A stretch of 13,168 bases of DNA from positions 1 to 13,168 of the forward strand of contig URWP01000049.1 in assembly GCA_900551645.1 (NCBI GenBank), given 5' to 3'. Under the pieces are notes generated by a model. That model searched no databases, was not told where the DNA came from, and worked only from the letters and a program-made list of their open reading frames with translations. Position numbers and translations under genes: made by a program. The stretch is from an uncultured Bacteroides sp. (GTDB lineage Bacteria > Bacteroidota > Bacteroidia > Bacteroidales > Bacteroidaceae). The first letter of the stretch is position 1, and the number at the start of each line of letters is the position of its first letter. This document shows, piece after piece, positions 7,601 through 13,168 of this stretch.

Positions 7601-7680
7601 TGCAGCAGAATTATCAGGCAGATGATGACATTGCCCAGATGATTGAAACCCGATTGGCTAAACTTAACAGTGTAAAGTAA
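4663..7680 (+). CDS. Large secreted tetratricopeptide-repeat protein
   Basis: A 1005-residue protein with a classical signal peptide: basic MKNRRQK, hydrophobic core WIAGLLCAFPLAMA, and cleavage near residue 21-22 before QQTEP. C14 lies in the hydrophobic core without a lipobox (L at -1), so a lipoprotein is unlikely and the mature protein should be periplasmic. Almost the whole mature chain is TPR-like helix pairs, of the order of twenty. Examples are DYAAARQTLERYLQ near the start, KGDYEAAVQAYQQV, KKYEEALKWFERCV, DDNYNQAIAAYKKVIQSYPG and NDYNKALGLYKRL. Many repeats end in YPxS/YPGS as in BamD- or CpoB-type periplasmic TPRs. No enzymatic motif is visible, which points to a scaffold or adaptor role. 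The next gene, 7 nt downstream, encodes an outer-membrane barrel, so the two probably act together. The precise function is unknown to me. Confidence 0.88.
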   Translation: MKNRRQKWIAGLLCAFPLAMAAQQTEPLTGPQRLFEDGKILFERHDYAAARQTLERYLQNQECNISHEEADYMMACTAYELQLSDAMQQLQNYLKKYPESRYRNRIQALIGSAYFFKGDYEAAVQAYQQVDIDLLGDVERDECALRLGTSYLKMNNLDEAYIWFSVIRAASSKYAADARYNLAYIDYVKQRYEQAWEGFTAVKDIPEYQALAPYYLADIQLIRKNYRQAIQLADAYLQAYPQQEFVPQMQRIAGEARFGLKDYVSAIPLLEAYHDAVDFPARNAMYSLGMSYFNTGVYSKAALRLGEAAGPQDAMSQNAYLHMGLAYLQLRDRNRARMAFEQASTMNFDSRTKEQALYNYALCIHETSYSPFAESVTVFERLLNEYPNSPYADRVNDYLVEVYMNTRSYQVALQSIAKISRPSRQILEAKQRILFRLGTEAFAQADFPKAIDYFSQSLQLGSYNQRTQADAYYWRGESKFRMEQYVPAEADMKLYLGVVTDRKTQEYALALYNLGYTSFKQKKYEEALKWFERCVQNGSLLPEKSVIADAYNRMGDCHFYARRFADAGTQYAQAATVDPSLGDYSLFQKGLVQGLQRNYREKIQSLNQLISTYPSSQYLDDALYEQGRAFVQLEDNVNAIKRYTLLVERFPESPLSRRAANEIGLLYYQDDNYNQAIAAYKKVIQSYPGSEEAKLAQRDLKSIYVDLNKVDEYMSYTSNLPGGVQFDASERDSLTYVAAEKAYMRGDIAGATSSFTRYLQSFPQGAFSVNATYYLGLIAYNQKDYTQASAYLDKVASYPGSKFAVEATELSAEMAYNANDYNKALGLYKRLTDQAATPEARNQAATGALRSAYMAKNQAEIIGTASTLLAQSKLTPELANEAYYYRAKAFMESGKTTEALNDFKILAKDTRTVYGAEAKYQAAQIYFDQGQTAKAEQEVLDYIEVSTPHAYWLARSFVLLSDVYVQMGRKLDAKQYLLSLQQNYQADDDIAQMIETRLAKLNSVK

Positions 7681-7687
7681 GAAACGT

Positions 7688-9346
7688 ATGAATGCGATTA
7701 AAAATATGATTTTGGGTGCTGCCTTGTTGCCGATGGTTCCGGTAGCAGCCCAACAGCATGCCAAAGATTCTACACTAAACCGGACAGTGGTGGTAGAAAA
7801 CCAGTATAATCCGGAAGTAATGGATGCCTTCAAGGTGAATGTATTGCCTCAGATAGAAGAGCCGGCTGTAGCCAAGCAGCACATTGATTATGCGGAGACA
7901 CAGCGTCCGCTTATGACTTGGGCTGTAACTCCAATGGAGCCGATAACCCGTAGTCTGGTACAATCAGTCGCTCCGCGTGGCTATATCAGAGGAGCTTATG
8001 GAAACCGTAACAATACAGATTTTAAGGCCAGTTACTTGTGGGACATTTCTTCTCGCGACTGTTTAGAAGTAATGGCATCGTTGTATGGCTTATCTGGTAA
8101 TTTGTCATTGTTAACGGAGGATGATGACTGGAAGTCCCGTTTTTACCGTACTGATTTTTCGCTCGATTATCGTCACGAATTTAAACGGGTAGCTTTATTG
8201 TTGGGAGGTAATTTCGCTTCGCAGGTATTCAATTACATGCCGGCTTCTACATTGTCTACACAGCTTCCCGGGTATTCTGATAAGCAGCATTATACGCTAG
8301 CTGAAGGATATATTGGTATACAGTCGACAGATGCCTCTATGCCTATCCGTTTCGGTGTTCAGACCGGATTACGTAGTTTTAGTCGGAAGTATGCCCAAAT
8401 GGATTTATGGGATGGTTCCGAGAATATTTTCCATACATTGGGCTATATGGAAGGAAATATTTCTGATGAACAACGGGTAGGCCTGAACCTGACAATGGAT
8501 AATGTAATTCATGATGTTGACCAACAGGACTATACCTTACTTCGTCTGAATCCGTATTATACTTATAGAAATGCAAGTTTCGAAGCTCGTCTTGGAGCAC
8601 ATGTCGATTGGCAGACTGCGCATCACGGTGGTATTAAAGTAGCTCCGGATGTGGAACTGGCTTATATCTTTGCTACTTCCAATCGCCTGTATTTGAAGGT
8701 TGGTGGTGGAACTCGGCTAAATGATTTTCGTCAGTTGAATGATATTTCTCCATATTGGTTTCAACCGGAACAGATGCGTACTACTTATACGCCGATAGAC
8801 CTTTCTGCCGGACTGAAGGCTTCTCCAGTAACGGGATTAGGATTACATTTATATGGTGGATATCGTATCATAAAGAATGAAATTTTTGTGCTTCCGGGCT
8901 TGGAGGATGCATTTTCTGTTTATGCCGGATTTGCACAGGATAAGGCAAATGTTGGTTATGGAGGAGCATCGGTCAGCTATGCATATCGTGACTGGTTCGA
9001 TTTCTCGGTAAAAGGTACTTTTTATGGTTGGAGTGTAGATGAAGACAAGGAGGCATTGTTGATGTTGAAACCTACTTTTGATATTGATTTGTCTGCTCGG
9101 TTTAAAATTATGAAAGGACTTCATGCCGGTATTTCTTATCAGTATGAGGAACGTAAAGAGATTGAATCGTTGGGGGGTAAGGCTGATGCTGTGAACGAAT
9201 TGAATCTTCGTGCTGATTATGAACTGATGGAACGCTTCAATGTGTTTGTGACGGTCAATAATCTGCTAAACAAAACATATTTGTTATCAAATGGCTATCC
9301 AATGCAGAAACTGTATGTTATGGGTGGTGTGAGTTATCGTTTTTAA
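7688..9346 (+). CDS. Outer-membrane beta-barrel protein, TonB-dependent-receptor-like but plugless
   Basis: A 552-residue protein with signal peptide MNAIKNMILGAALLPMVPVA (cleavage near AAQQ, residue 21-22). About 75 residues of non-barrel sequence follow, including TVVVENQYNPEVMDAFKVNV and PQIEEP. From about residue 97 (RGYIRGAYGNRNN) the sequence becomes alternating amphipathic strands with tyrosine and glycine-rich turns. It ends in VFVTVNNLLNKTYLLSNGYP and GGVSYRF; NVFVTVNNLLNK is typical of the last strands of TonB-dependent receptors, and a terminal Phe is the usual outer-membrane insertion signal. Full receptors carry an N-terminal plug of about 120-150 residues and exceed 650 residues; there is no room for a plug here. 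It sits 7 nt after the TPR gene and ends at a strong terminator. It may be a channel or an assembly partner and not an active transporter. Annotation pipelines often name such proteins TonB-dependent receptor. Confidence 0.85.
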   Translation: MNAIKNMILGAALLPMVPVAAQQHAKDSTLNRTVVVENQYNPEVMDAFKVNVLPQIEEPAVAKQHIDYAETQRPLMTWAVTPMEPITRSLVQSVAPRGYIRGAYGNRNNTDFKASYLWDISSRDCLEVMASLYGLSGNLSLLTEDDDWKSRFYRTDFSLDYRHEFKRVALLLGGNFASQVFNYMPASTLSTQLPGYSDKQHYTLAEGYIGIQSTDASMPIRFGVQTGLRSFSRKYAQMDLWDGSENIFHTLGYMEGNISDEQRVGLNLTMDNVIHDVDQQDYTLLRLNPYYTYRNASFEARLGAHVDWQTAHHGGIKVAPDVELAYIFATSNRLYLKVGGGTRLNDFRQLNDISPYWFQPEQMRTTYTPIDLSAGLKASPVTGLGLHLYGGYRIIKNEIFVLPGLEDAFSVYAGFAQDKANVGYGGASVSYAYRDWFDFSVKGTFYGWSVDEDKEALLMLKPTFDIDLSARFKIMKGLHAGISYQYEERKEIESLGGKADAVNELNLRADYELMERFNVFVTVNNLLNKTYLLSNGYPMQKLYVMGGVSYRF

Positions 9347-9368
9347 GTAGAAATACGACTTTAAGGTT

Positions 9369-9431
9369 TTGCCCGGAAGTAGCTGTCTCTTTTTGTCAGA
9401 GTGGTTGTTTCCGGGCAAGTTTTTTGTTTTG
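9369..9431 (+). terminator. Rho-independent terminator after the TPR-barrel operon
   Basis: A 10-bp stem pairs TTGCCCGGAA (9369-9378) with TTCCGGGCAA (9409-9418) around a 30-nt loop that can extend the stem through G-U pairs. It is followed at once by GTTTTTTGTTTTG, a strong U-tract. It starts 22 nt after the barrel stop codon. Confidence 0.88.
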
Positions 9432-9504
9432 TCAGGTTTTTCTCAGGTTTTATACCTTATTAAACCTGCAAAAAGTACCAAAAAAGAAGAAACATACCTT
9501 ATTA
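9432..9504. promoter_or_regulatory. Nested direct and inverted repeats upstream of topA, operator-like
   Basis: Three repeat relations overlap between the terminator and the topA -7 box. TCAGGTTTT occurs at 9432-9440 and 9443-9451, 11 bp apart. CAGGTTT (9444-9450) and AAACCTG (9462-9468) form a perfect inverted repeat with an 11-bp centre. That centre is mostly ATACCTTATTA (9452-9462), which recurs exactly at 9494-9504, 42 bp away start to start. No U-tract follows the inverted repeat, so it does not look like a terminator. Binding-site function is inferred from geometry only. Confidence 0.4.
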
Positions 9505-9529
9505 TAGAGGACAGAATCTGTTTTTTTCC

Positions 9530-9537
9530 TACATTTG
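9530..9537 (+). promoter_or_regulatory. -7 promoter element for topA
   Basis: TACATTTG is a perfect TAnnTTTG match. The predicted transcript start near 9544 would leave only about 7 nt before the ATG at 9551 but about 22 nt before the ATG at 9566, which favours the latter. No clear -33 TTTG is seen. Confidence 0.6.
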
Positions 9538-9565
9538 TCCCGAAACTTTAATGGAATACATTGTT

Positions 9566-11899
9566 ATGCAGAATAATCTAGTAATAGTCGAATCTCCGGC
9601 AAAGGCGAAAACCATCGAGAAATTCCTGGGAACAGGCTATAAGGTGCTTTCCAGTTACGGACATATCCGTGACCTGAAAAAGAGAGCATTCAGTATCGAT
9701 ATAGCAGATAATTTCAAACCGATTTATGAGATACCCGAGGATAAAAAGAAGGTGGTAGAAGAGCTGAAGGCGGAAGCGAAAAAAGCGGATATGGTTTGGC
9801 TGGCATCCGATGAGGACCGCGAAGGAGAGGCTATCTCTTGGCATTTGTTTGAAGTATTGAAACTGAAACCAGAGAAAACCAAGCGGATTGTATTCCATGA
9901 AATCACGAAGACGGCTATTCTGAAAGCCATCGAGCATCCTCGTGCTATCAATGTAGATTTGGTGAATGCACAGCAGGCACGGCGGGTGTTGGATCGTATT
10001 GTAGGTTTTGAGTTGTCCCCGGTTCTATGGAAGAAGATTAAGCCGGCTTTGTCTGCTGGAAGAGTACAGTCTGTAGCGGTTCGTCTTATAGTGGATCGTG
10101 AACGTGAGATTCAGAATTTTGTCAGTGAGGCCTCTTTCCGGGTTACAGCTGTTTTCGATGACGGAAACGGAAACGAAGTACGGGCAGAATTGAATCGCCG
10201 TTTCAAGACGAAGGCTGAAGCAAAGGCTTTTTTGGAAAAATGCATAGGAGCAGATTTCAAGATAGAAGATATTACAACTCGTCCGGTCAAGAAATCACCG
10301 GCAGCTCCGTTTACTACTTCTACTTTACAACAGGAAGCTGCCCGTAAGTTGGGATATACTGTAGCGCAGACTATGATGTTGGCTCAGCGCCTGTATGAGA
10401 ATGGATTGATTACTTATATGCGTACAGACTCTGTAAACTTGTCGGAACTGGCTTTGGGTACTAGCCGGGAGACGATTGTTTCTCTGATGGGCGAACGATA
10501 TGCAAAGACCCGTCAGTATGCTACCAAAACTAAAGGTGCTCAGGAAGCACACGAAGCCATCCGTCCCACTTATATGGCAAACCAAAGTGTAGAAGGCACT
10601 TCACAGGAACAGCGTCTGTATGAATTGATTTGGAAACGTACTCTTGCTTCGCAGATGGCAGATGCCGAATTGGAAAAGACTACAGCCACCATTTCAATTT
10701 CCGGAATGGAAGATGTGTTTGTTGCTGTAGGCGAAGTAGTGACCTTCGACGGTTTCCTGCGGGTATATAAAGAGTCATACGACGACGATACAGAACAGGA
10801 GAGCGAGAATCGATTGTTGCCGCAGTTGGTAGTCGGCCAGCAGTTTACGAGTCTTGAAATTCAAGCTGTAGAACGTTATACTCAAGCCCCGCCTCGTTAT
10901 ACAGAAGCAAGTCTGGTACGCAAACTGGAGGAATTGGGTATCGGACGTCCGTCTACTTATGCGCCTACTATTTCTACTGTACAGCAACGTGGTTACGTGG
11001 AGAAGGGTAACCGTGAAGGAATTCAACGTACTTATGAGGTATTGAAACTGGCTGATGGAAAGGTTAATGAATCTGTTCGCACTGAAATGACGGGAAGTGA
11101 AAAGGCTAAGTTGTTGCCAACTGATGTCGGTACAGTCGTTAATGACTTTCTGATGGAATATTTCCCAGCCATTATGGATTATAATTTTACAGCAAATGTA
11201 GAAAAGGAATTCGATGAAGTGGCTGAAGGTGAGAAGGCATGGACCGGTTTGATGGAACAGTTCTATCAGAAGTTTCATCCGATGGTGGAACAGACGCTTT
11301 CTGTCAAGAGTGAGCATAAGGTTGGCGAACGTGTATTGGGGATTGACCCTTCGTCCGGCAAGCCGGTTTCGGTTAAGATTGGACGTTTCGGACCAATGGC
11401 CCAGATTGGTTCAGCCGAGGATGAAGAAAAGCCTCGTTTTGCTCAGTTGAACAAGGAACATTCATTGGAAACCATTACTTTAGAAGAAGCTTTGGAACTT
11501 TTCAAATTTCCACGGGTTTTAGGTGATATAGATGGAAAGTCTGTCACTGTTGGAAAGGGTAAGTTCGGCCCATATATTCGCTATGACAATACTTATGTAT
11601 CTATTCCAAAGACAATAGATCCGTTAAGTGTGACATTGGAAGAGGCAGAGCAGATGTTGAAAGAGAAACAGGAAGCTGAGGCTAAGAAAGTTATCAAGGT
11701 TTTCCCGGATAATCCGGATGTACAGATATTAAACGGACGTTACGGTCCATATATTGCATACCAAAAGAAAAACTATAAGATTCCTGAAAATGTAGAACCT
11801 GCCGACCTCAATCTGGAGGCTTGTTTCAAGGTGATTGAGTTGCAGAAGGAAAAATCTGAGGTCCGAAAAGTAGTACGTACAGCCAAGAAAAAGAAATGA
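9566..11899 (+). CDS. topA: DNA topoisomerase I (type IA)
   Basis: A 777-residue enzyme that relaxes negative supercoils by single-strand cleavage and passage. The N-terminal TOPRIM domain (about 1-125) carries the metal ligands: E9 in LVIVESPAKAKTIEKFLG, and D82/D84/E86 in SDEDREGE (81-88). SAGRVQSVAVRLIVDRE is the conserved type IA region. The catalytic tyrosine is Y284 in GLITYMRTDS. After the core, the C-terminus (about 595-777) holds Toprim C-terminal repeats, seen as GRFGPMAQIG, GKFGPYIRYD and GRYGPYIAYQ, and ends in a Lys-rich tail. There are no CxxC zinc fingers, unlike the E. coli enzyme. The frame also opens at an ATG at 9551, adding MEYIV; the ATG at 9566 is preferred because MQNNLVIVES is the usual family start and the promoter is so close. 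The gene overlaps aroK by 4 nt. Confidence 0.96.
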   Translation: MQNNLVIVESPAKAKTIEKFLGTGYKVLSSYGHIRDLKKRAFSIDIADNFKPIYEIPEDKKKVVEELKAEAKKADMVWLASDEDREGEAISWHLFEVLKLKPEKTKRIVFHEITKTAILKAIEHPRAINVDLVNAQQARRVLDRIVGFELSPVLWKKIKPALSAGRVQSVAVRLIVDREREIQNFVSEASFRVTAVFDDGNGNEVRAELNRRFKTKAEAKAFLEKCIGADFKIEDITTRPVKKSPAAPFTTSTLQQEAARKLGYTVAQTMMLAQRLYENGLITYMRTDSVNLSELALGTSRETIVSLMGERYAKTRQYATKTKGAQEAHEAIRPTYMANQSVEGTSQEQRLYELIWKRTLASQMADAELEKTTATISISGMEDVFVAVGEVVTFDGFLRVYKESYDDDTEQESENRLLPQLVVGQQFTSLEIQAVERYTQAPPRYTEASLVRKLEELGIGRPSTYAPTISTVQQRGYVEKGNREGIQRTYEVLKLADGKVNESVRTEMTGSEKAKLLPTDVGTVVNDFLMEYFPAIMDYNFTANVEKEFDEVAEGEKAWTGLMEQFYQKFHPMVEQTLSVKSEHKVGERVLGIDPSSGKPVSVKIGRFGPMAQIGSAEDEEKPRFAQLNKEHSLETITLEEALELFKFPRVLGDIDGKSVTVGKGKFGPYIRYDNTYVSIPKTIDPLSVTLEEAEQMLKEKQEAEAKKVIKVFPDNPDVQILNGRYGPYIAYQKKNYKIPENVEPADLNLEACFKVIELQKEKSEVRKVVRTAKKKK

Positions 11900-12429
11900 A
11901 ACGAATATTTCTGATGGGTTATATGGGCTCGGGCAAGACTACGTTAGGAAGAGCATTTGCCCGTGCAGAGGGTTTGGAGTTCATCGATTTGGATTGGTAT
12001 ATCGAGGAACGTCTGCATAAATCTATTTCTGAACTTTTTGCCGAACGTGGAGAAGAAGGGTTCCGGAATTTGGAAAGGAAGATGTTGCACGAAGCCGGAG
12101 AGTTCGAAGATGTAGTCATAGCTTGTGGTGGAGGTACTCCATGTTTTTTCGATAATATGGAATACATGAATCGTCAGGGTACAACGATTTTTTTGGATGC
12201 CCATCCTGAGGTATTGTTTCGTCGGCTGAAGATAGCTAAGGCCAAACGGCCTTTATTGGCTGATAAAACGGATGCTGAATTGATGGAGGTTATTGTGGAA
12301 GCCTTGCAGAAGCGTCTACCGTTTTATGTGCAGGCTCGGCTTCATTTTAATGCAGAACGGTTGGAAAGCTATGAGCAGATAGACGAATCGGTAAGGAAAT
12401 TAAGAGAATTAATAACTAATAATAAATAA
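11896..12429 (+). CDS. aroK: Shikimate kinase
   Basis: A 177-residue P-loop kinase that phosphorylates the 3-hydroxyl of shikimate with ATP, the fifth step from DAHP to chorismate. The Walker A motif is GYMGSGKT (8-15). The shikimate-binding residues expected in the family are present: D33 in FIDLD (29-33), R57 in GFRNLE, and the glycine loop GGGTP (78-82). The ATP-lid segment is KRPLL (117-121). The length is normal. The ATG shares ATGA with the topA stop codon, so translation is likely coupled to topA and the gene depends on the topA promoter. Linking a core aromatic pathway gene to topA appears to be an operon accident and not a functional pairing. Confidence 0.95.
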   Translation: MKRIFLMGYMGSGKTTLGRAFARAEGLEFIDLDWYIEERLHKSISELFAERGEEGFRNLERKMLHEAGEFEDVVIACGGGTPCFFDNMEYMNRQGTTIFLDAHPEVLFRRLKIAKAKRPLLADKTDAELMEVIVEALQKRLPFYVQARLHFNAERLESYEQIDESVRKLRELITNNK

Positions 12430-12461
12430 TTTAATAATTAAGAACAGAAGTCAACGGAGCC

Positions 12462-12499
12462 AATGAAGAATTTCTTCATTCTTCATTCTTCATTCTTCA
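12462..12499. repeat. Four tandem TTCTTCA heptanucleotides with an adjoining inverted copy
   Basis: TTCTTCA is repeated four times without a mismatch at 12472-12499. Just before it, AATGAAGAA (12462-12470) is the exact complement of TTCTTCATT at 12472-12480, so the array begins in a near-perfect palindrome. The array lies 32 nt after aroK and ends 16 nt before the speA ATG, so it is in the speA leader or promoter region and not in a reading frame. Short tandem arrays like this can change copy number by slipped-strand mispairing. Confidence 0.85.
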
Positions 12500-12515
12500 T
12501 TTAATATGTTGTGAA

Positions 12516-13168
12516 ATGAGAAAATGGCGTATTGAAGATTCTGAAGAACTCTACAACATTACGGGGTGGGGTGTTTCGTACTTTAGTATCAATGACAAAG
12601 GTCATGTAGTGGTAACTCCTCGTAAAGACGGGGTGGAAGTCGACTTGAAGGAACTGGTCGATGAACTGCAGCTTAGGGATGTGACGGCTCCCATGCTGGT
12701 GCGTTTCCCGGATATACTGGATAACCGGATTGAGAAAATATCCAATTGTTTTAAACAGGCATCCGAAGAATATGGTTACCAGGCCCAAAACTTTATCATC
12801 TATCCCATTAAGGTGAACCAGATGCGTCCGGTTGTAGAGGAGATTATCAGCCATGGAAAGAAATTCAATTTGGGGCTGGAAGCCGGTTCTAAACCGGAAC
12901 TTCATGCCGTTATCGGTATCAATACAGACTCTGATTCGCTGATTATTTGTAACGGATATAAAGACGAGAGTTATATCGAACTGGCGCTTTTGGCCCAGAA
13001 GATGGGTAAACGGGTGTTCCTGGTTGTGGAAAAGCTGAACGAATTGCGCCTGATTGCCAAGATGGCCAAGCAGTTGAATGTACGTCCTAACATTGGTATC
13101 CGTATCAAGCTTGCGTCATCGGGAAGTGGTAAGTGGGAGGAAAGTGGTGGCGATGCCAGGAAAGTTTG
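12516..13168 (+). CDS. speA: Biosynthetic arginine decarboxylase, N-terminal part
   Basis: The first 217 codons are present and the gene runs off the right edge. The protein converts arginine to agmatine using pyridoxal phosphate, the first step of the agmatine route to polyamines. It starts MRKWRIEDSEELYNITGWGV, the characteristic opening of SpeA-type group IV decarboxylases. The PLP-binding lysine is K99 in YPIKVNQ (96-102), at the start of the alanine-racemase-like barrel. LGLEAGSKPEL and LIICNGYKD further match the family. The start at 12516 is the first ATG and gives the complete conserved N-terminus. It is 86 nt downstream of aroK; the leader contains the heptanucleotide array and no clear TAnnTTTG element. 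The C-terminal half, including the active-site Cys region, lies outside the window. Confidence 0.94.
   Translation, partial: MRKWRIEDSEELYNITGWGVSYFSINDKGHVVVTPRKDGVEVDLKELVDELQLRDVTAPMLVRFPDILDNRIEKISNCFKQASEEYGYQAQNFIIYPIKVNQMRPVVEEIISHGKKFNLGLEAGSKPELHAVIGINTDSDSLIICNGYKDESYIELALLAQKMGKRVFLVVEKLNELRLIAKMAKQLNVRPNIGIRIKLASSGSGKWEESGGDARKV

Noticed and set aside
9444..9468. CAGGTTT/AAACCTG dyad as a second terminator
   Set aside because: No U-tract follows on either strand and a strong terminator already lies just upstream.
9369..9551. 60-codon plus-strand reading frame before topA
   Set aside because: It consists of the terminator and A/T-rich leader and has no protein-like composition.
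12472..12499. Tandem heptamers as a CRISPR array
   Set aside because: The units are 7 bp and contiguous, with no spacers.
12501..12905. 134-codon minus-strand reading frame
   Set aside because: It is antisense to the start of speA, whose plus-strand translation is unmistakable.
1..13168. Mobile elements, tRNA/rRNA genes, riboswitches
   Set aside because: No transposase, integrase, terminal inverted repeats, tRNA-like cloverleaf or recognisable riboswitch core was found when reading the intergenic spaces.

Overview
The window looks like a chromosomal segment from a member of the Bacteroidales, most likely Bacteroides/Phocaeicola or a close relative. This rests on several perfect Bacteroides-type -7 promoter elements (TAnnTTTG), A/T-rich start regions without clear Shine-Dalgarno sites, a DUF4491 membrane protein, a topoisomerase I with C-terminal repeats in place of zinc fingers, and a SpeA-type arginine decarboxylase. 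I see no mobile element, tRNA, rRNA, CRISPR array or prophage gene. The content is mostly core-genome.

Layout. The left edge (1-367, minus) is the 5' part of a class I glutamine amidotransferase-like peptidase C26 gene. Divergent from it is a tight two-gene operon (539-2591, plus) for phosphate butyryltransferase (ptb) and butyrate kinase (buk). Together these interconvert an acyl-CoA and the free short-chain acid, making or using one ATP. A 17-bp perfect hairpin (2631-2676) separates buk from a convergent minus-strand pair, a Lrp/AsnC regulator followed by a DUF4491 membrane protein, which overlap by 1 nt. Next is an unrecognised helical 134-residue protein (3595-3999, minus). It is divergent from a plus-strand zinc-ribbon NUDIX hydrolase (4106-4627).

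The middle (4663-9346) holds the least-understood block. A 1005-residue secreted TPR protein is followed 7 nt later by a 552-residue outer-membrane beta-barrel protein that resembles the barrel of TonB-dependent receptors but has no room for a plug domain. A strong intrinsic terminator (9369-9431) closes this unit.

The right part is housekeeping: topA (9566-11899) and aroK (11896-12429) overlap by 4 nt, and speA begins at 12516 and runs off the edge. The topA leader has nested direct and inverted repeats that look like an operator. The speA leader carries four perfect copies of a heptanucleotide.

The best candidate for a little-described system is the TPR-barrel pair. Its envelope role is inferred from signal peptides, repeats and adjacency, not recognised from a characterised homologue.
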